A DNA stretch of 64,000 nt from Rhizopus arrhizus (GCA_024220505.1 JAKZZE010000013.1:992001-1056000), one strand, 5' to 3'; positions 10,862-22,180 are shown, counted from the first letter of the stretch. Translations and numbers: made by a program. The notes: generated by a model not told the origin, from the letters alone.

Positions 10862-11273
10862 ACCTAGTAAATCAACCAACAATGAAAGAGCGTATCCACA
10901 TCTTACAAGCCAAATTCTTGCTTCGAACTATTGATGCACCAGATGATACTCTTATGTTTAGATTGCTTCCTTACATTCGAACATCAACAAGCCGCTCACA
11001 ATGGTACAAGCTCACTACTTCCCCTCTATGGCGGCTCTGCGCGGATACCGATCCTGATCAACTTGATCGACGCAAGTTCAAAGCAATTCGTCAAGATTAT
11101 CTACAAGAATCTTTTGAAAACCGCCGTGCAGACACTAACTCTATCCTTCTCTCCGCTTGCCGTCCTCAATTAGTCGTGGATCCCATTCTCTGGCTATCGA
11201 TGTCATACATTGAACGTAGCCGATTAATTCGTTGGCGTATGGGCTGGTTGCATGGTGGCCGTCCCAAACCATG
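10862..11273 (+). pseudogene. 3' fragment of a second LINE family ORF (post-RT region)
   Basis: Continuous frame beginning MKERIHILQAKFLLRTI, rich in Trp and Arg with segments such as WYKLTTSPLW, DPILWLSMSYIERSRL and WRMGWLHGGRPKPC. I recall similar stretches after the reverse transcriptase in non-LTR elements of Mucorales, but no RT motif is present here, so the family call rests on memory. The fragment runs into the Tc1-like element at 11276. If that element and one TA are removed, the frame continues without a stop into the LINE endonuclease ORF at 13452. Whether this is a natural fusion, a 5' domain of that LINE or a chance join is unresolved. Confidence 0.4.
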
Positions 11274-11301
11274 TACAGTAAGGGACAAAATCAGTCCGTT
11301 T

Positions 11302-11869
11302 TGTTGTAGAACAGCAACTGATTGTAATTGACATCGATAAACATAAGTCTTAATACAAGATCATAATTAAATAAAATAAAAATATAAGTTTATTTAAATA
11401 AGATTATACAATCAATTCCAATTAAACATATTCTTTTAGAATATGTTTTGTATTAATGAGAGTTCTTTGATAAGAAGAAGTATCAACTAAAATAACAAGA
11501 TCCAATCCAATATCAGAAATATTGCTAATCTTTCACATAATTGAAATAACGCGTAAAATAACGTTATTCAAATCAGTGAGGAATTCCCAGAATAAAAGAT
11601 AATCTATGACAGACATACAAAAGAACAAATGAAAAGTTTTCATAATCATAATTATAGATGACACTTGCTAAAGTACCTGAATATTAGAAGAACGCTTACA
11701 ATAGAAGATATCAAGCCACTCACTCAATAAGATATAAATACCTACCTTCAATTAGAATAATTTTTACTAAAACTTAAACTGAAATAAAGATCAGTCTCAA
11801 AAAGTACTCAAACTGTTTCTTGATCTTTGTTTCTACCTTTTTCTTAATAACTATTACCATTATATAACA
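11302..11869 (+). mobile_element. Solo LTR (LTR-C family) inside the E4 terminal repeat
   Basis: A 568 bp sequence that begins TGTTGTAGAACAGC and ends ATATAACA, flanked by a 5-bp duplication CGTTT (11297-11301 and 11870-11874). Removing it with one CGTTT restores the E4 inverted repeat. It has a TATA-like ATATAAATACC (about 11741), AATAAAG (about 11784) and CAGTCTCAAAAAGTA, the last shared with the chromovirus LTRs at 21581 and 26994, so it is a related Ty3/Gypsy LTR. Confidence 0.9.
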
Positions 11870-12221
11870 CGTTTTTTGGTTTTTTCGCAATGCCTCGCCG
11901 GGAATTAAACTTAGGGCTTCGCTTTGCTGACGAAACATTTGCACGCAAGCTAGACAAAATTATTGGTGTAACCTAATTGCTTCTACCACCATTTTCTCTG
12001 TAGTTATGGCGGAAAAAGTGATTTTCCGTGATTGTTGCTAACGCCCGATTTTGCATTAGACACCATATCTCCAGAAACAGTCACTGGACTGACTTGAGAT
12101 TTAGTTTGGTACGTCTTATGACGTCAGTGAACGCTAACGTGTTCTCATATTTTAGCTTCTTTTATTTTTTACATTTTTTCTTTTTCCTCATTTACCTCAT
12201 CTCAGATTAGCCAAACACGCC

Positions 12222-13244
12222 ATGACAGCAAAGAATGCCGACAAACATGCCCAAATTGAAAACATGTTGAACCACTCCATTCCATGGGATGTAATTAAAA
12301 AAAAAGTAGGCTGTGGAAAGTCCATGATTCGAAGAATTTCAAGGAAAACCAAGTTGCAGTCAAAAAATAGCGCGGGTAGACATCGTTTACTCACACCTAG
12401 GGAGGAAACCAAAGCAGCTAGAGACATAAGACTTGGCTTATCTAAACGCGCAGCCGATGCTTCCTTTGGCGTTAAAAAACCAGATCAAATGGTCAATCCA
12501 AAAACAATTGCTCGTACTTTGAAACGCAAAGGTCTAAAATCGACTAAGAAAAAGACGGTACTTCCACTTAATAATGACAAGCAAAAGGCACGATATGATT
12601 GGGCAAAGGCTCATAAAGACTGGTCCGAGACTGATTGGGAACGCGTTGTCTTTTCTGATGAGACAAAAATCCAAAAAAGAGGGTCTAATGGCCTAGAATA
12701 CGCTTGGAAAGAGGATAATGCACCTTATCGAGACCATCACTACAAAAAGAAACATGCTTATGGAGGAGGCGGGATCATGCTTTGGAGTTGCATAACTATA
12801 CATGGAGGGGGCTACATGTCCTGGCTACAAAGTAATGTAAATGGTGAGCTATACACGTCAGTACTTGAGGAGGAATACAAGGAGACATTGAAGTATTATG
12901 GCCTGCAAAGTAAGGACATGATCTTTCAACAAGATAATGCAAGCATCCATTGTGCTTCAGCTCCTTCAAAATGGTTCCAAAAGAACAAGATTAAGCTCCT
13001 GAGTTGGCCAGCATACTCCCCTGACCTTAACCCAATTGAAAATGCATGGGCCATGCTTAAAAAGAAGGAACAGATGACAAGACCACCTTCTTCTGTGGTT
13101 GAGACTGACCAAGCATTTTTTGACCGGGTTTCGAAGCTTTGGTATGACCTAGCAACTCCAGAGTACTGTAGAAACCTTATTCACTCTATGCCCCGTCGAG
13201 TTCGGGACGTAATCCAGCGTAAGGGCCGCGATACCAAGTACTAA
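12222..13244 (+). CDS. Tc1/mariner-family DDE transposase, intact (E4)
   Basis: Single uninterrupted ORF of 340 codons encoding a cut-and-paste transposase that would bind the element's terminal repeats and cut at TA. The N-terminal helix-turn-helix region (about residues 10-45, WDVIKKKVGCGKSMIRRIS) is followed by a second basic DNA-binding region. The catalytic domain shows VVFSDETKIQKRGSNG, FQQDNASIH and YSPDLNPIENAW, with 34 residues between the second Asp and the Glu (DD34E). GGGGIMLWSCI is also conserved. It ends RRVRDVIQRKGRDTKY, the usual family end. The length is normal for Tc1 transposases and no intron is needed. Expression is not predictable from sequence. Confidence 0.9.
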   Translation: MTAKNADKHAQIENMLNHSIPWDVIKKKVGCGKSMIRRISRKTKLQSKNSAGRHRLLTPREETKAARDIRLGLSKRAADASFGVKKPDQMVNPKTIARTLKRKGLKSTKKKTVLPLNNDKQKARYDWAKAHKDWSETDWERVVFSDETKIQKRGSNGLEYAWKEDNAPYRDHHYKKKHAYGGGGIMLWSCITIHGGGYMSWLQSNVNGELYTSVLEEEYKETLKYYGLQSKDMIFQQDNASIHCASAPSKWFQKNKIKLLSWPAYSPDLNPIENAWAMLKKKEQMTRPPSSVVETDQAFFDRVSKLWYDLATPEYCRNLIHSMPRRVRDVIQRKGRDTKY

Positions 13245-13890
13245 TCGAAATTCAAAAAAATAAAAATACATTATTTTCAATATATCTTCTTATAACATGG
13301 CGGAAAATAAAAAATACCATTTCCGACAAATATTGTCAACTTTGTTGAAGGAAGAGACAAATTTTTCGTCAGCAAAGCAGAGCTCTAAGCTTAATTCCCG
13401 GCGAGGCATTGCGAAAAAACCAAAAAACGGACTGATTTTGTCCCTTACTGTATGAATACTAATCCTATATCTCCTTTATCTAACATTAGGCATTCTGAAA
13501 TCCGATCAGCATTGTTGACCGAATCCTCAGAATATTCTACTATCAACAATAACTCCAAAAACATCAATTTACGCATCGGTTCGTTGAACTGCCGCAGCCT
13601 CGCCAAACCTAACCAGCCTACAGTCAGCTCTGAATTCATTCGTTTCCTTCATTCACAATCATTCGATCTTGTCACCCTTCAAGAAACTCATGCATCTGGT
13701 CCTGAAACACAGCAAACTCTGGACATGAAATTCCAAGCCAAATCCTCAATATGGTCTCGCCATTGTGGTATAGTGAGCTTGAATTCCTCCATTGTACTCT
13801 CCTCTTCGCTTATTTCCGCTGATCAACGTCTCATTGCCTGTACGATCTCTCATATCGATCAAGTTTTTGAACCTTTCACCATTGTTACTA

Positions 13891-15545
13891 CAGTGACCCG
13901 CAAAACTGTCCCAATGTTTCGTAATTTTCTCTTCTAGGGCTTGTGGCTCCATAGTTGTTAAGCTAATGTACACCTTATTGTATATCATTCGATAGCCAAA
14001 ACCTTGTAGTACCAAAAAATGTAAAGTAAGAGCAAATTAAAACAGCGCAGACGGAGACAGAGGGGATAGAAAACAAGCGGTGCATTGGGACAGTTTTGCG
14101 GCACTTTTAAAAAAAAACAAAAAACGATGAAATAGCGACCCACAAGTTGTATAGATGTACCAAACTGCTTACAAATGTGCATTGTACGTCTCTAAGTCGA
14201 ACTTTACTCACTGCTGAAGTTTCAAGCTCCTACTGATTTATTACTCGCTCATTATATCTCAACATGAAACAAGTCTCTCAAGATACAGTTGTTCAAGCAA
14301 TTTCTTTACTTCAACAAGGTAAGTCGGTTCGGGAAGTGGAAAGGATTACTGGCTTGAGTAAGAGTGCTGTTGGGAGACTCCAAAAATCCCATTGCTTTGG
14401 ACTTGGAAAGCCAAAAGGCGGCCGACCCAAGTTACTGTCTGCAGCTGATGAACGCTATTGTGTGCGCCAAGTGACCAAAAACCGCATATCCAGTGCAACA
14501 AAGGCGGCTAAGGAGCTAGAAAAAGACACTGGAAGAAACGTAAGTGTCGATACCGTGTGCAGAGCCCTTCGTAATGCCGGTCTTGGTGCGATTGAGAAGC
14601 CGAAGAAGCCTTTGCTTAGTGCGAAAAACATTCGCAAGAGGCTTTCTTGGTGTATGGCTCACAAGGACTGGACAGTAGATGACTGGAAACGCGTTGTTTG
14701 GTCGGACGAGACAAAAATCAATAGATTTAGCTCTGATGGACGCACCTGGACTTGGATTCGATCCGGAGAAAGCCTGAAATCCCATCACGTCAAGATGACC
14801 GTTAAATACGGTAGAGGCAATATCATGCTGTGGAGTGCCATTACCTATGCTGGGGTTGGTTAGATGTGCAAAATCAATGGTAATATGGATAAAACACTGT
14901 ACAAAGAGATTTTGGAGGATGAACTGGAGCGTACAACTGAGCATGGAACCAATAACCTAGGGCTAGAAAGACATCAGGTGATTTTCCAACATGACAATGA
15001 TCCTAAACATACGTCCAAATTAGTCAAAGAATACCTTGAACAGCAATCCTACAACATCCTGGAGTGACCAGCACAGTTCCCTGACTTGAATCCAATTGAA
15101 AATATATGGTCGTTGTTAAATAGAAGGTTGAATGATTATGAAACAACACCAAAAGGCATGAATGAACTATACGAACGAGTAACTAAATTTTGGTACGACT
15201 TAATGAAGCCGGAAGAGTGCCAAAAGGTCATAGAAACAATGCCTAAGCATATAAAACAATGTATCAAGAATAAAGGACGCTGGACTGACTATTAATGTCA
15301 AATAAATAAACCATTTTGCTTTTTTTCAAAAGTGCCGCAAAACTGTCCCAATGCACCGCTTGTTTTCTATCCCCTCTGTCTCCGTCTGCGCTGTTTTAAT
15401 TTGCTCTTACTTTACATTTTTTGGTACTACAAGATTTTGGCTATCGAATGATATACAATAAGGTGTACATTAGCTTAACAACTATGGAGCCACAAGCCCT
15501 AGAAGAGAAAATTACGAAACATTGGGACAGTTTTGCGGGTCACTG
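13891..15545 (+). mobile_element. Tc1/mariner-like element E5 in the LINE endonuclease
   Basis: A 1,655 bp element flanked by TA (13889-13890 and 15546-15547). Its inverted repeats of about 225 bp are almost identical. Each starts CAGTGACCCGCAAAACTGTC and contains, about 200 bp inward, the same motif in opposite orientation (GGGACAGTTTTGCGGCAC), so each end can fold back on itself. Removing the element turns the flanks into ACTATATATGCT, restoring TIVTIYAPAS of the LINE endonuclease. It is the same family as E10 (27742-30994). Confidence 0.9.
14264..15295 (+). pseudogene. Tc1-like transposase of E5, two nonsense codons
   Basis: A full-length frame of about 343 codons starting MKQVSQDTVVQAISLLQQGK, with an N-terminal helix-turn-helix (KSVREVERITGLSKSAVGRL). 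It has the catalytic motifs VVWSDETKIN, FQHDNDPKHTSK and FPDLNPIENIW (DD34E) and ends KNKGRWTDY. Two in-frame stops interrupt it: TAG at 14862-14864 and TGA at 15065-15067. Both are at positions where the sister copy E10 has Trp (VSWMCK and LEWPAQ), so each is a single G-to-A change. There are no frameshifts, which suggests recent inactivation. Confidence 0.85.
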
Positions 15546-18500
15546 TATATATGCTCCTGCCTCACCTCAGCCACGCCGTGAGTTTTATTCGCGTATCATG
15601 CAGTTGCCTGTATTTTCCACTATTCCTCGGCTCTCTATCGAAGATGTTAGCATGAATGATCAATCTAGTGATCAACCTTTTAATCATCGCATGCTCATCA
15701 CGGGCGACTTTAACTATAGTCCTTCGTTTTCTTCCCAGTATACTAACTCAACTCCACAGGCTCCGTTCTGTACTGCTCAGAGAGAATGGCATGACTTCTT
15801 GTTGACCAATTTCAATGAGTTCACACATCCATCTCTTGACAACCCTCTCCCGACTTTTCGACGTGGAACGACTTCATCTACCATTGATTACATCTTTGGC
15901 TCACTGTCGTTATTCTCATGTGTTCAGAAATCCAACATCGAATTCATCAACTCCACGTGGACCGACCATGCATTGCTTTCGATACAACTCAAATTCGGCA
16001 GCGGTCGTCATGGCAAAGGTCTCTGGCGTGCTAACCCTTACCTTGCGACCAATTCCTATTTTGTGAAGACTTTATACCGCTCCCTTGACTGGTTTTGTTC
16101 TTCACGTGTGACTCCTCCATTCGACATAGGTAGTGATCTCCGTCCATCCCCAGTTGAAACACCTCAATCGTTGTGGGAAGCTGTCAAAGTCGAAGTTAAA
16201 CGTGTCGCAAGATCGTTTGGCCGTAAACAAGCTTCATGGCAACAGCTACATCTCTCCCGTCTTCAAGCTAAACGTGATCGCCTGCTATCTTCTCAGTCTC
16301 CAACTAGTAGTCTTCATCCCAGTTTAACCAGAACCGAAAAGTTGATAGGTCATTTACAAACAGACATAGCCAAAACCCAGATCTTGAAAGCGAGTAAACA
16401 CTGGAGAGAGCATGGTGAGACTTCTGCCGGCTACTTGAAACGATCCATTGAAACTCGTACATCCCAACGATACATTCCTAGTCTCCAACACCCTTCAGAT
16501 AGTCATCTTTGTACTTCACCTGGAGAGCTACAAGATGCTGCCAAGACGTTCTACCAGCACCTTTACACTTCTGAAGCCATTGATGATACAAACGTATCCA
16601 TTCTTTTGGACACAATAACCGAGAGCGATATTATTCCTGCCGATGATACTGACTTTTTATTAGTCCAGTTCACCATCGAAGATTTACTTGTCGGCTCCTC
16701 ACAATCTCCACGCAAAAGTAGTCCTGGGACCGATGGCCTTCCTTACGAAATTTTATCTATAGTGCTCAAACATCCCGGCGTTTCTAACCTAGCGGTCAAG
16801 GTGTACAACGATGCTCTTTTACAAGGTATTTTCCCTCGATCCTGGCTCTCTACTAGCACCGCCCTTTTGCCTAAGAAAGGAGATCTCACCTCCCTCAAAA
16901 GCTGGCGACCCATTTCCCTTATTAACACAGATGCCAAGATATTCACCCGCCTCCTCAACCGTCGTCTCATGTCTGTCTTCTCTTCCCGCATCTCTCCTTG
17001 GCAAATGGGCTTCATGCCTCAGAGATTCATTGGTGAGCACGGCCGATTACTTCAACTAATCATGTCTTCCGCATCCATCCAAAAGTCCTCAGCCGTTGGG
17101 CTACTCCTTGATCAAGAGAAAGCTTATGATCGAGTTCACCCTGAATATCTTTCTCAAGTCATGCGCCGTTTTGGTGTTCCTACTCAACTTGTTTCTACGA
17201 TCATCCAGCTCTTTTTTCCACTCGAATTAGTATTAACATCAATGGATATCTAACTAGTCCTTTTACAGCACAACGTGGACTCCGTCAAGGCGATCCGCTC
17301 AGTCCTTTACTCTTCAACATCGCCTTTGACCCATTCTTACGTTTGATTTCCTCTGATCCACTTTTCCAAGGCTATTCGTTCGGTAACTTCTCTGCTGATG
17401 CCTCCTCCGGCTATGGCTCCTCTGCTGATGATCTACTCCCTGCTTCTGTTGAAGCCGATCCTCCTTCAGTTGATCCTGTTACTCCAAATGGTCACTCTCC
17501 TCCTCCTGTCAAGATCCTTGCTTACGCCGATGATGTTCTCGTCTTCCTCAAGTCTCCCTCTGATTTTAACCGTCTTCAACAGGCAGTAAGTATTTACGCT
17601 TCGGCCTCTAATGCTATACTCAACTACAGCAAAACACAAGCCTTTTCCCTATCCCGTGATCCAAATCCAACATGGCAACAGTTCTTAACCACACAGAATA
17701 TTCATTCATGGCATGACTGTCGATCAACGGATTCACTGATTTACTTAGGTTATCCAGTTTATTCATCGACGTCCCAACGCAACCTCTTTGTTGATCAACT
17801 CACCAACAAAATCGCTCTATCTTGTCAAATACACTCACAACGGAATTTATCGATTCGTGGCCGAGTTACTGTCCTCAACTGCCTCATTTTCTCCAAACTG
17901 TGGCATGTCCTCCGTATAGTACCGCTTACTCAAGTTCAAATTGCAAAAATTCAGGGTTTAGGTGCCAAGTTTTTGAACTCTAATTCCTTTCCTCGAATTA
18001 GCTTTGCAACTTTATGCCTCCCTCGGACCAAAGATGGTCTTGGTGCTCTCGATCCGGCGGTCCAAATTCAAGCGCTGCAATGGCGTTGGCTACTACCTAT
18101 GCTTCTCTCCTCTTCTCCGGATCCCAGTAGTACAGCATTATTCCCTCGGTTGCTTTATCCCAGTGTCCCTTATGGTCAGTACTTGCTTCAAGTCAATTCA
18201 AGGCATGATAATCTTCCTCCTTGTCTTCTTGGTATCTCGTCCTTGTTATTCGCTGCATATCGCTCAAGTCACTTCTCGTCCTCTTCGCTCCATTGTTTTA
18301 CCTCGCTTTTTTCGGCACTGGACTCGTTACTCTGTCGTGCCTTCGATCGTGTAGTCCTTACTCCTGATACAGCACTCACTCTTCCTCTTTCATCATTGGT
18401 CCAAGTTGCTCCTATCGCTCCGTCTCACCCACCTTTGGTGTCATACACTCCTTCGCTTCCTCAAGTCTGCCACAAGCCTATTTTCCGTCTCATGACTGGT

Positions 18501-18781
18501 TCACATCTTATGATCCTTGATTCCACTACAAGATGTCTCCGATATCGAACATTTACAAGATCCGAAATTCAACAGTTTTCCCGTACCACCAAACAACTGA
18601 TTAACTTACTCACATCGAACACTATTCAACTTCGACAGAGTGTCTCCACTCACTTTACCACTTCAGCAATCAACAGCGATTTTATCGACTTCACCCCAAT
18701 CATTCTCTCCATCTTCGATGCCGACTCGATTCCACAGATACCGACCCGCCTTCTTTCAACCTCGCCAAAGATATTCAAATA

Positions 18782-20454
18782 CAGTGGGTGGACTAATTGT
18801 CCCAGTGTTTCAACATTTTTTACGTTTGACACTGTAACTCGACCAATTCTTAGGCTATGCGGCTAGTTCCATGCTCATTAGAAAGGTCGCACTTCATGCT
18901 ACATAATATCAAAGAGCTGGTGTTCGGAGATTATACGGTCTGAGTTAATCAGCAATAGAAAAAAAAACACCGCACTGGGACAATTTTTCCGCTTGAACGT
19001 AAATTTTACTTAATAACGGGTATGTCCCCCTTTAGCATTAATAACTGCTTTACAACGATCCGGCATGCTATCTATATATCTTCTACACTCATCCACTGTA
19101 AAAGTATTCCATTCTTTTTCGATTCTTTCCCATAACTCATATACTCCTTTAGCCTTAGTGTCATATACAGTCAGCTTGAGTTTAAGGTGATGCCATACAT
19201 ATTCAATAGGGTTTAAATCGGGGCTTTGGGCTGGCCAGCTAAAGATATGATCACTCTTGAAGTTATTATCCACAAACCATTGCTTAGCAAGCTTCGAAGT
19301 GTGCTTGGGATCCTTATCTTGTTGAAAATAGATATCCTCAGGATTGTATCCATAGTACTTTAGGCTGTCCATAAGTGTAGTTTCCAAGATATTTACATAA
19401 TCCACAGCTTTCATAGTTCCATCATGTATCCAACAAGCATACCCAGGGCCATCATAAGTAATACAACCCCATACCATGACACTTCCTTGGCCGCCTTTAA
19501 CTGTAAGGTCTAAGTGATGAGGCTGCAATACATCGTCTGGTCGACTCCAGTAATACTTGCAACCGTCTGATCCGAAAACATTGACTTTAGTCTCATCACT
19601 AAACACCATACGCCTCCAGTCATTGGTTGTCCAGTCTTTGTGGGTCATAGCCCATGATAAACATCGTTCCTTGTGCTGTTTACTGAGAAGAGGCTTCTTC
19701 GCTTTTATTTTAGCTCTGAAGTTCATACTTTTAAGAAGCTTCAAGACTCTAAAATAACTAATAACGTACCCCAAACCATTCAGATATTGATGTGCTGCTT
19801 TGGCTGTCCTGAATTCATCCTTTATTATTTGTCTACGGATGTATGACTTGGTAGTTTCACCAATAGTTGCTCTTCTACCAGGGGCTGCCTTCATTCGGTT
19901 TGGAAAAAACCTGTTCGCATACCTACCTAAAGTTAACTTTTTCAATCCGGGAATGCGTTCCATAACTTGTTCATATGTCATATTACTAGCCAAAAGCATT
20001 TGGATTTGTTTCTGAACAGATTTGCTGCTAGTAGGAGTCATTTGATGCAGGACAAAGTCGTAAGAAGTGCAGTATAGAAAGAGACTAAGAATATTGTACA
20101 AAAAAGAATAACGTAAAGCTATTTATACTTTACATTAAAGATATGAGTCGTAGATTATCATAGATAAGACTGGTATATTAGTTCCGGTGATTTCTGATTG
20201 ATAAGAAGGCGATGTTTAGAACACATTGCAAAATAAGCAGGTAGCGGAAAAATTGTCTCAGTGCGGTGTTTTTGTTTCTATTGCTGATTAACTCAGACCG
20301 TATAATCTCCGAACACCAGCTCTTTGATATTATGTAGCACGAAGTGCGACCTTTCTAATGAGCATGGAACTAGCCGCATAGCCTAAGAATTGGTCGAGTT
20401 ACAGTGTCAAACGTAAAAAATGTTGAAACACTGGGACAATTAGTCCACCCACTG
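18782..20454 (-). mobile_element. Tc1/mariner-like element E6, structurally intact
   Basis: A 1,673 bp element flanked by TA (18780-18781 and 20455-20456). Its inverted repeats of about 210 bp differ at only a few positions. Each starts CAGTGGGTGGACTAATTGTC and contains an inner reversed copy (CACTGGGACAATTTTTCCGC near 18971). It carries an uninterrupted minus-strand transposase. Removing it joins LINE codons as AAATATCTTTCG in frame. It is the best candidate in the window for an autonomous DNA transposon. Confidence 0.92.
19010..20101 (-). CDS. Tc1/mariner-family DDE transposase, intact (E6)
   Basis: Uninterrupted ORF of 363 codons; a second Met at residue 21 (MTPTSSKSVQ) is an equally good start and leaves 343 codons. 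The N-terminus has a helix-turn-helix region (NMTYEQVMERIPGLKKLTLG). The catalytic motifs are MVFSDETKVNVFGSDG, FQQDKDPKHTSKLAKQW and QSPDLNPIEYVWHHLKLKL. The spacing from the second Asp to the Glu is 37 residues (DD37E), longer than in E4 and E5. It ends NAKGGHTRY. All residues expected for activity are present. It would act in trans on copies with the same ends. Confidence 0.92.
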   Translation of the reverse strand: MYNILSLFLYCTSYDFVLHQMTPTSSKSVQKQIQMLLASNMTYEQVMERIPGLKKLTLGRYANRFFPNRMKAAPGRRATIGETTKSYIRRQIIKDEFRTAKAAHQYLNGLGYVISYFRVLKLLKSMNFRAKIKAKKPLLSKQHKERCLSWAMTHKDWTTNDWRRMVFSDETKVNVFGSDGCKYYWSRPDDVLQPHHLDLTVKGGQGSVMVWGCITYDGPGYACWIHDGTMKAVDYVNILETTLMDSLKYYGYNPEDIYFQQDKDPKHTSKLAKQWFVDNNFKSDHIFSWPAQSPDLNPIEYVWHHLKLKLTVYDTKAKGVYELWERIEKEWNTFTVDECRRYIDSMPDRCKAVINAKGGHTRY

Positions 20455-20749
20455 TATCTTTCGTCAAACAAGCAACATTCTCACCACTCCTGCTCATGCC
20501 CTGCATCGAAATCTCCATTTTCTTACAACACCGACCTAAGGTATATCACGCCAGCTCAATGGTCTTCCTTCTGGCAACTGTCTATACCACTGCGGGCCCG
20601 CACCGTGTGGTTCAAGATTATCCATCGCTGTATCCCTCATACCAGCATTCTACATCGTTTTATACCACAAAAGTTTCCTTCTGCATTATGTCCCCTATGT
20701 CTCATGCAGCCTGATTCACTCTTACACTTCTTCTACACCTGTTCAAAAA

Positions 20750-21174
20750 TGTTTTGCCAAGTATTAAAATAAGAGACAAAAACTAAAAAAAGACAATAGT
20801 TGTGAAACTAAAGATTATATGTTGCTTTATTAATAAAAACATTTGAGGCTATTTATACTTTTTGGATGTCTGGATCTTTACCGCTATTTCAATTGATCGG
20901 TTAAAAGAATAATGTGGGAAGGATGGGAAGATAAAGGAAAGATAGTAGATAATCAATAGCCGCTGTCTTCTTGACGAATCAAGGGACAATGAAGTAGATA
21001 AATTATTGATCTAACGATAATTATCGAATAAAATTGGATTGAACTGCCGTTGTTGTAATCAGGTTCCGATATAGTCGTGGGAACGCCGATAGGGACAACA
21101 GGGCAGAGTTGGCTATTGCGGAGATCTCTCGTTTATCCATGAATGTTCACTTTACTAGTTGTGTGGATACAACA
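20750..21174 (-). mobile_element. Solo LTR (LTR-D family) in the LINE C-terminus
   Basis: A 425 bp insertion flanked by AAAAA (20745-20749 and 21175-21179). In its own (minus) orientation it begins TGTTGTATCCACACAAC and ends GGCAAAACA, with a TATA-like TATAAATAG and an AATAAAG downstream. Removal restores the LINE reading frame (CSKIQPVWIQIA). Two other copies of this family are at 40347-40759 and 43354-43415. Confidence 0.88.
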
Positions 21175-21580
21175 AAAAATACAACCCGTTTGGATTCAAA
21201 TAGCAAGTTCATTCATTGAACAAGGTTGGCAACATGTGATACAATTTTTTCTTTCCGACATTTCCTCTGCCGTCACCCGTCTCTCTGACTTTCCTCTTCG
21301 CGATCCTTCAATTGCCTTGGCGCCAATATTGTCAACTAGTCAAATTGTCGCCTGTACGCTGCAAGTTATATGGTCATCCCGTTGGCTTTTCATTTTTCAA
21401 GACATTCCTTTTGTCCCCGCCACAGTAACTCTCAAAGCCAGTACATCTATTTATCAGTTGGCCAACGAGTTGGATCTTGACTCAGATATTCTATGATTAT
21501 TTACTTCATTATTTTATTATTCACATTATTTTTAATACAGTCACTTTGACTTAAAATAAACTGGAGACCTCCACGGAGAT

Positions 21581-22161
21581 TGTTGTAGAACAGCGTCTGA
21601 TCATAACGGACATTGAATAATCACAACTAAAAGAAGTATATTAAAACTGATAGAAGATAATAATTTAAATCTTTATCAAATAAAATATATTCTTCTTCTT
21701 TTTTATATAAAACTATCACTATTAGATTCATTCTATAAAGTAAACATGAACAATAAATAAGTCATGACCTTTATTATTCATAATTTCTGTAAATGAATAA
21801 TAATGGATCAGGTACCTAGTCAACTATGATCTGACTGGAGGCATTTCATATAAATATATCTTTCCTCTCAATGAAGACGGGACAATTCTCCCAGATCAGT
21901 TAAAGAACAATAAGATCTATAAAAACAACGAATTAAAAATTTTTCATAATCGATTCAGTGATCATTCTTCAATCAAACATGTCAATTATTGGATCTACGC
22001 TCATAACTACTCATTTACCCGCCAACTGATAGAAGAATATAAATAGTAGACTTTGTAATGATTTCTTTTTAACAATTAAGATTGTCTTAAATAAAGTTCA
22101 GTCTCAAAAAGTATTCTTTGGTTTTTTATCGCTACCTTAATTACTTTACCAGAACATAACA
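21581..22161 (+). repeat. 5' LTR of the chromovirus (LTR-A)
   Basis: 581 bp, TGTTGTAGAACAGCG to AGAACATAACA. TATA-like TATAAATAG lies near 22037, AAATAAAG near 22089 and CAGTCTCAAAAAGTA near 22099. The only differences seen from the 3' LTR are scattered single bases and a one-base length change in a T-run. The segment TCAAAAAGTA (22104-22113) is complementary to the bases just after the LTR. Confidence 0.95.
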
Positions 22162-22180
22162 TTTTACTTTTTGAATTCCA
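22162..22180 (+). promoter_or_regulatory. Putative primer-binding site for self-primed reverse transcription
   Basis: No TGG-type tRNA primer site follows the LTR. Instead TACTTTTTGA (22165-22174) is perfectly complementary to TCAAAAAGTA inside the LTR (22104-22113). This resembles Tf1/sushi elements, where the 5' end of the transcript primes its own reverse transcription. The transcript start has not been mapped, so this is an inference. Confidence 0.45.

Larger units (their letters stand above)
11276..13450 (+). mobile_element. Tc1/mariner-like element E4 with intact transposase
   Basis: Terminal repeats start CAGTAAGGGACAAAATCAGT at 11276 and end with the complement at 13450, flanked by TA (11274-11275 and 13451-13452). 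The inverted repeats are long, extending through TCGCAATGCCTCGCCGGGAA (left about 11884, right about 13415) to TTTGCTGACGAAA, about 100 bp once an inserted solo LTR (11302-11869) is taken out. The transposase ORF is uninterrupted, but the left end is split by the LTR, so transposition of this copy is probably impaired. Confidence 0.9.
13452..21497 (+). pseudogene. LINE ORF2: endonuclease, reverse transcriptase, CCHC zinc finger (interrupted)
   Basis: Coding blocks lie at 13452-13889, 15547-17214, 17215-18781, 20456-20749 and 21180-21497. The endonuclease shows IGSLNCRS, VTLQETHA, VTIYAPAS (only after E5 is removed), ITGDFNYSPS, SSTIDYIFGS and TDHALL. The reverse transcriptase shows SSPGTDGLPYEIL, LLDQEKAYDRVHPEYL, GLRQGDPLSPLLFN and the catalytic ILAYADDVLVFL. 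A CPLCLMQPDSLLHFFYTC knuckle follows. The C-terminus ends near 21495. Besides the insertions there is a one-base frame break in a T-run near 17212-17217, between the VPTQLVSTIIQLFF and STRISIN blocks. This copy is dead. Confidence 0.8.

Noticed and set aside
10862..11273. Host gene start at MKERIHILQAKF
   Set aside because: The Trp/Arg-rich pattern fits a LINE post-RT region and it is bounded by transposons; no promoter or intron support.
15421..15550. ATG at 15421 opening a 610-codon frame into the LINE
   Set aside because: The first about 42 codons are the E5 terminal repeat read through; the LINE frame only enters at 15547.
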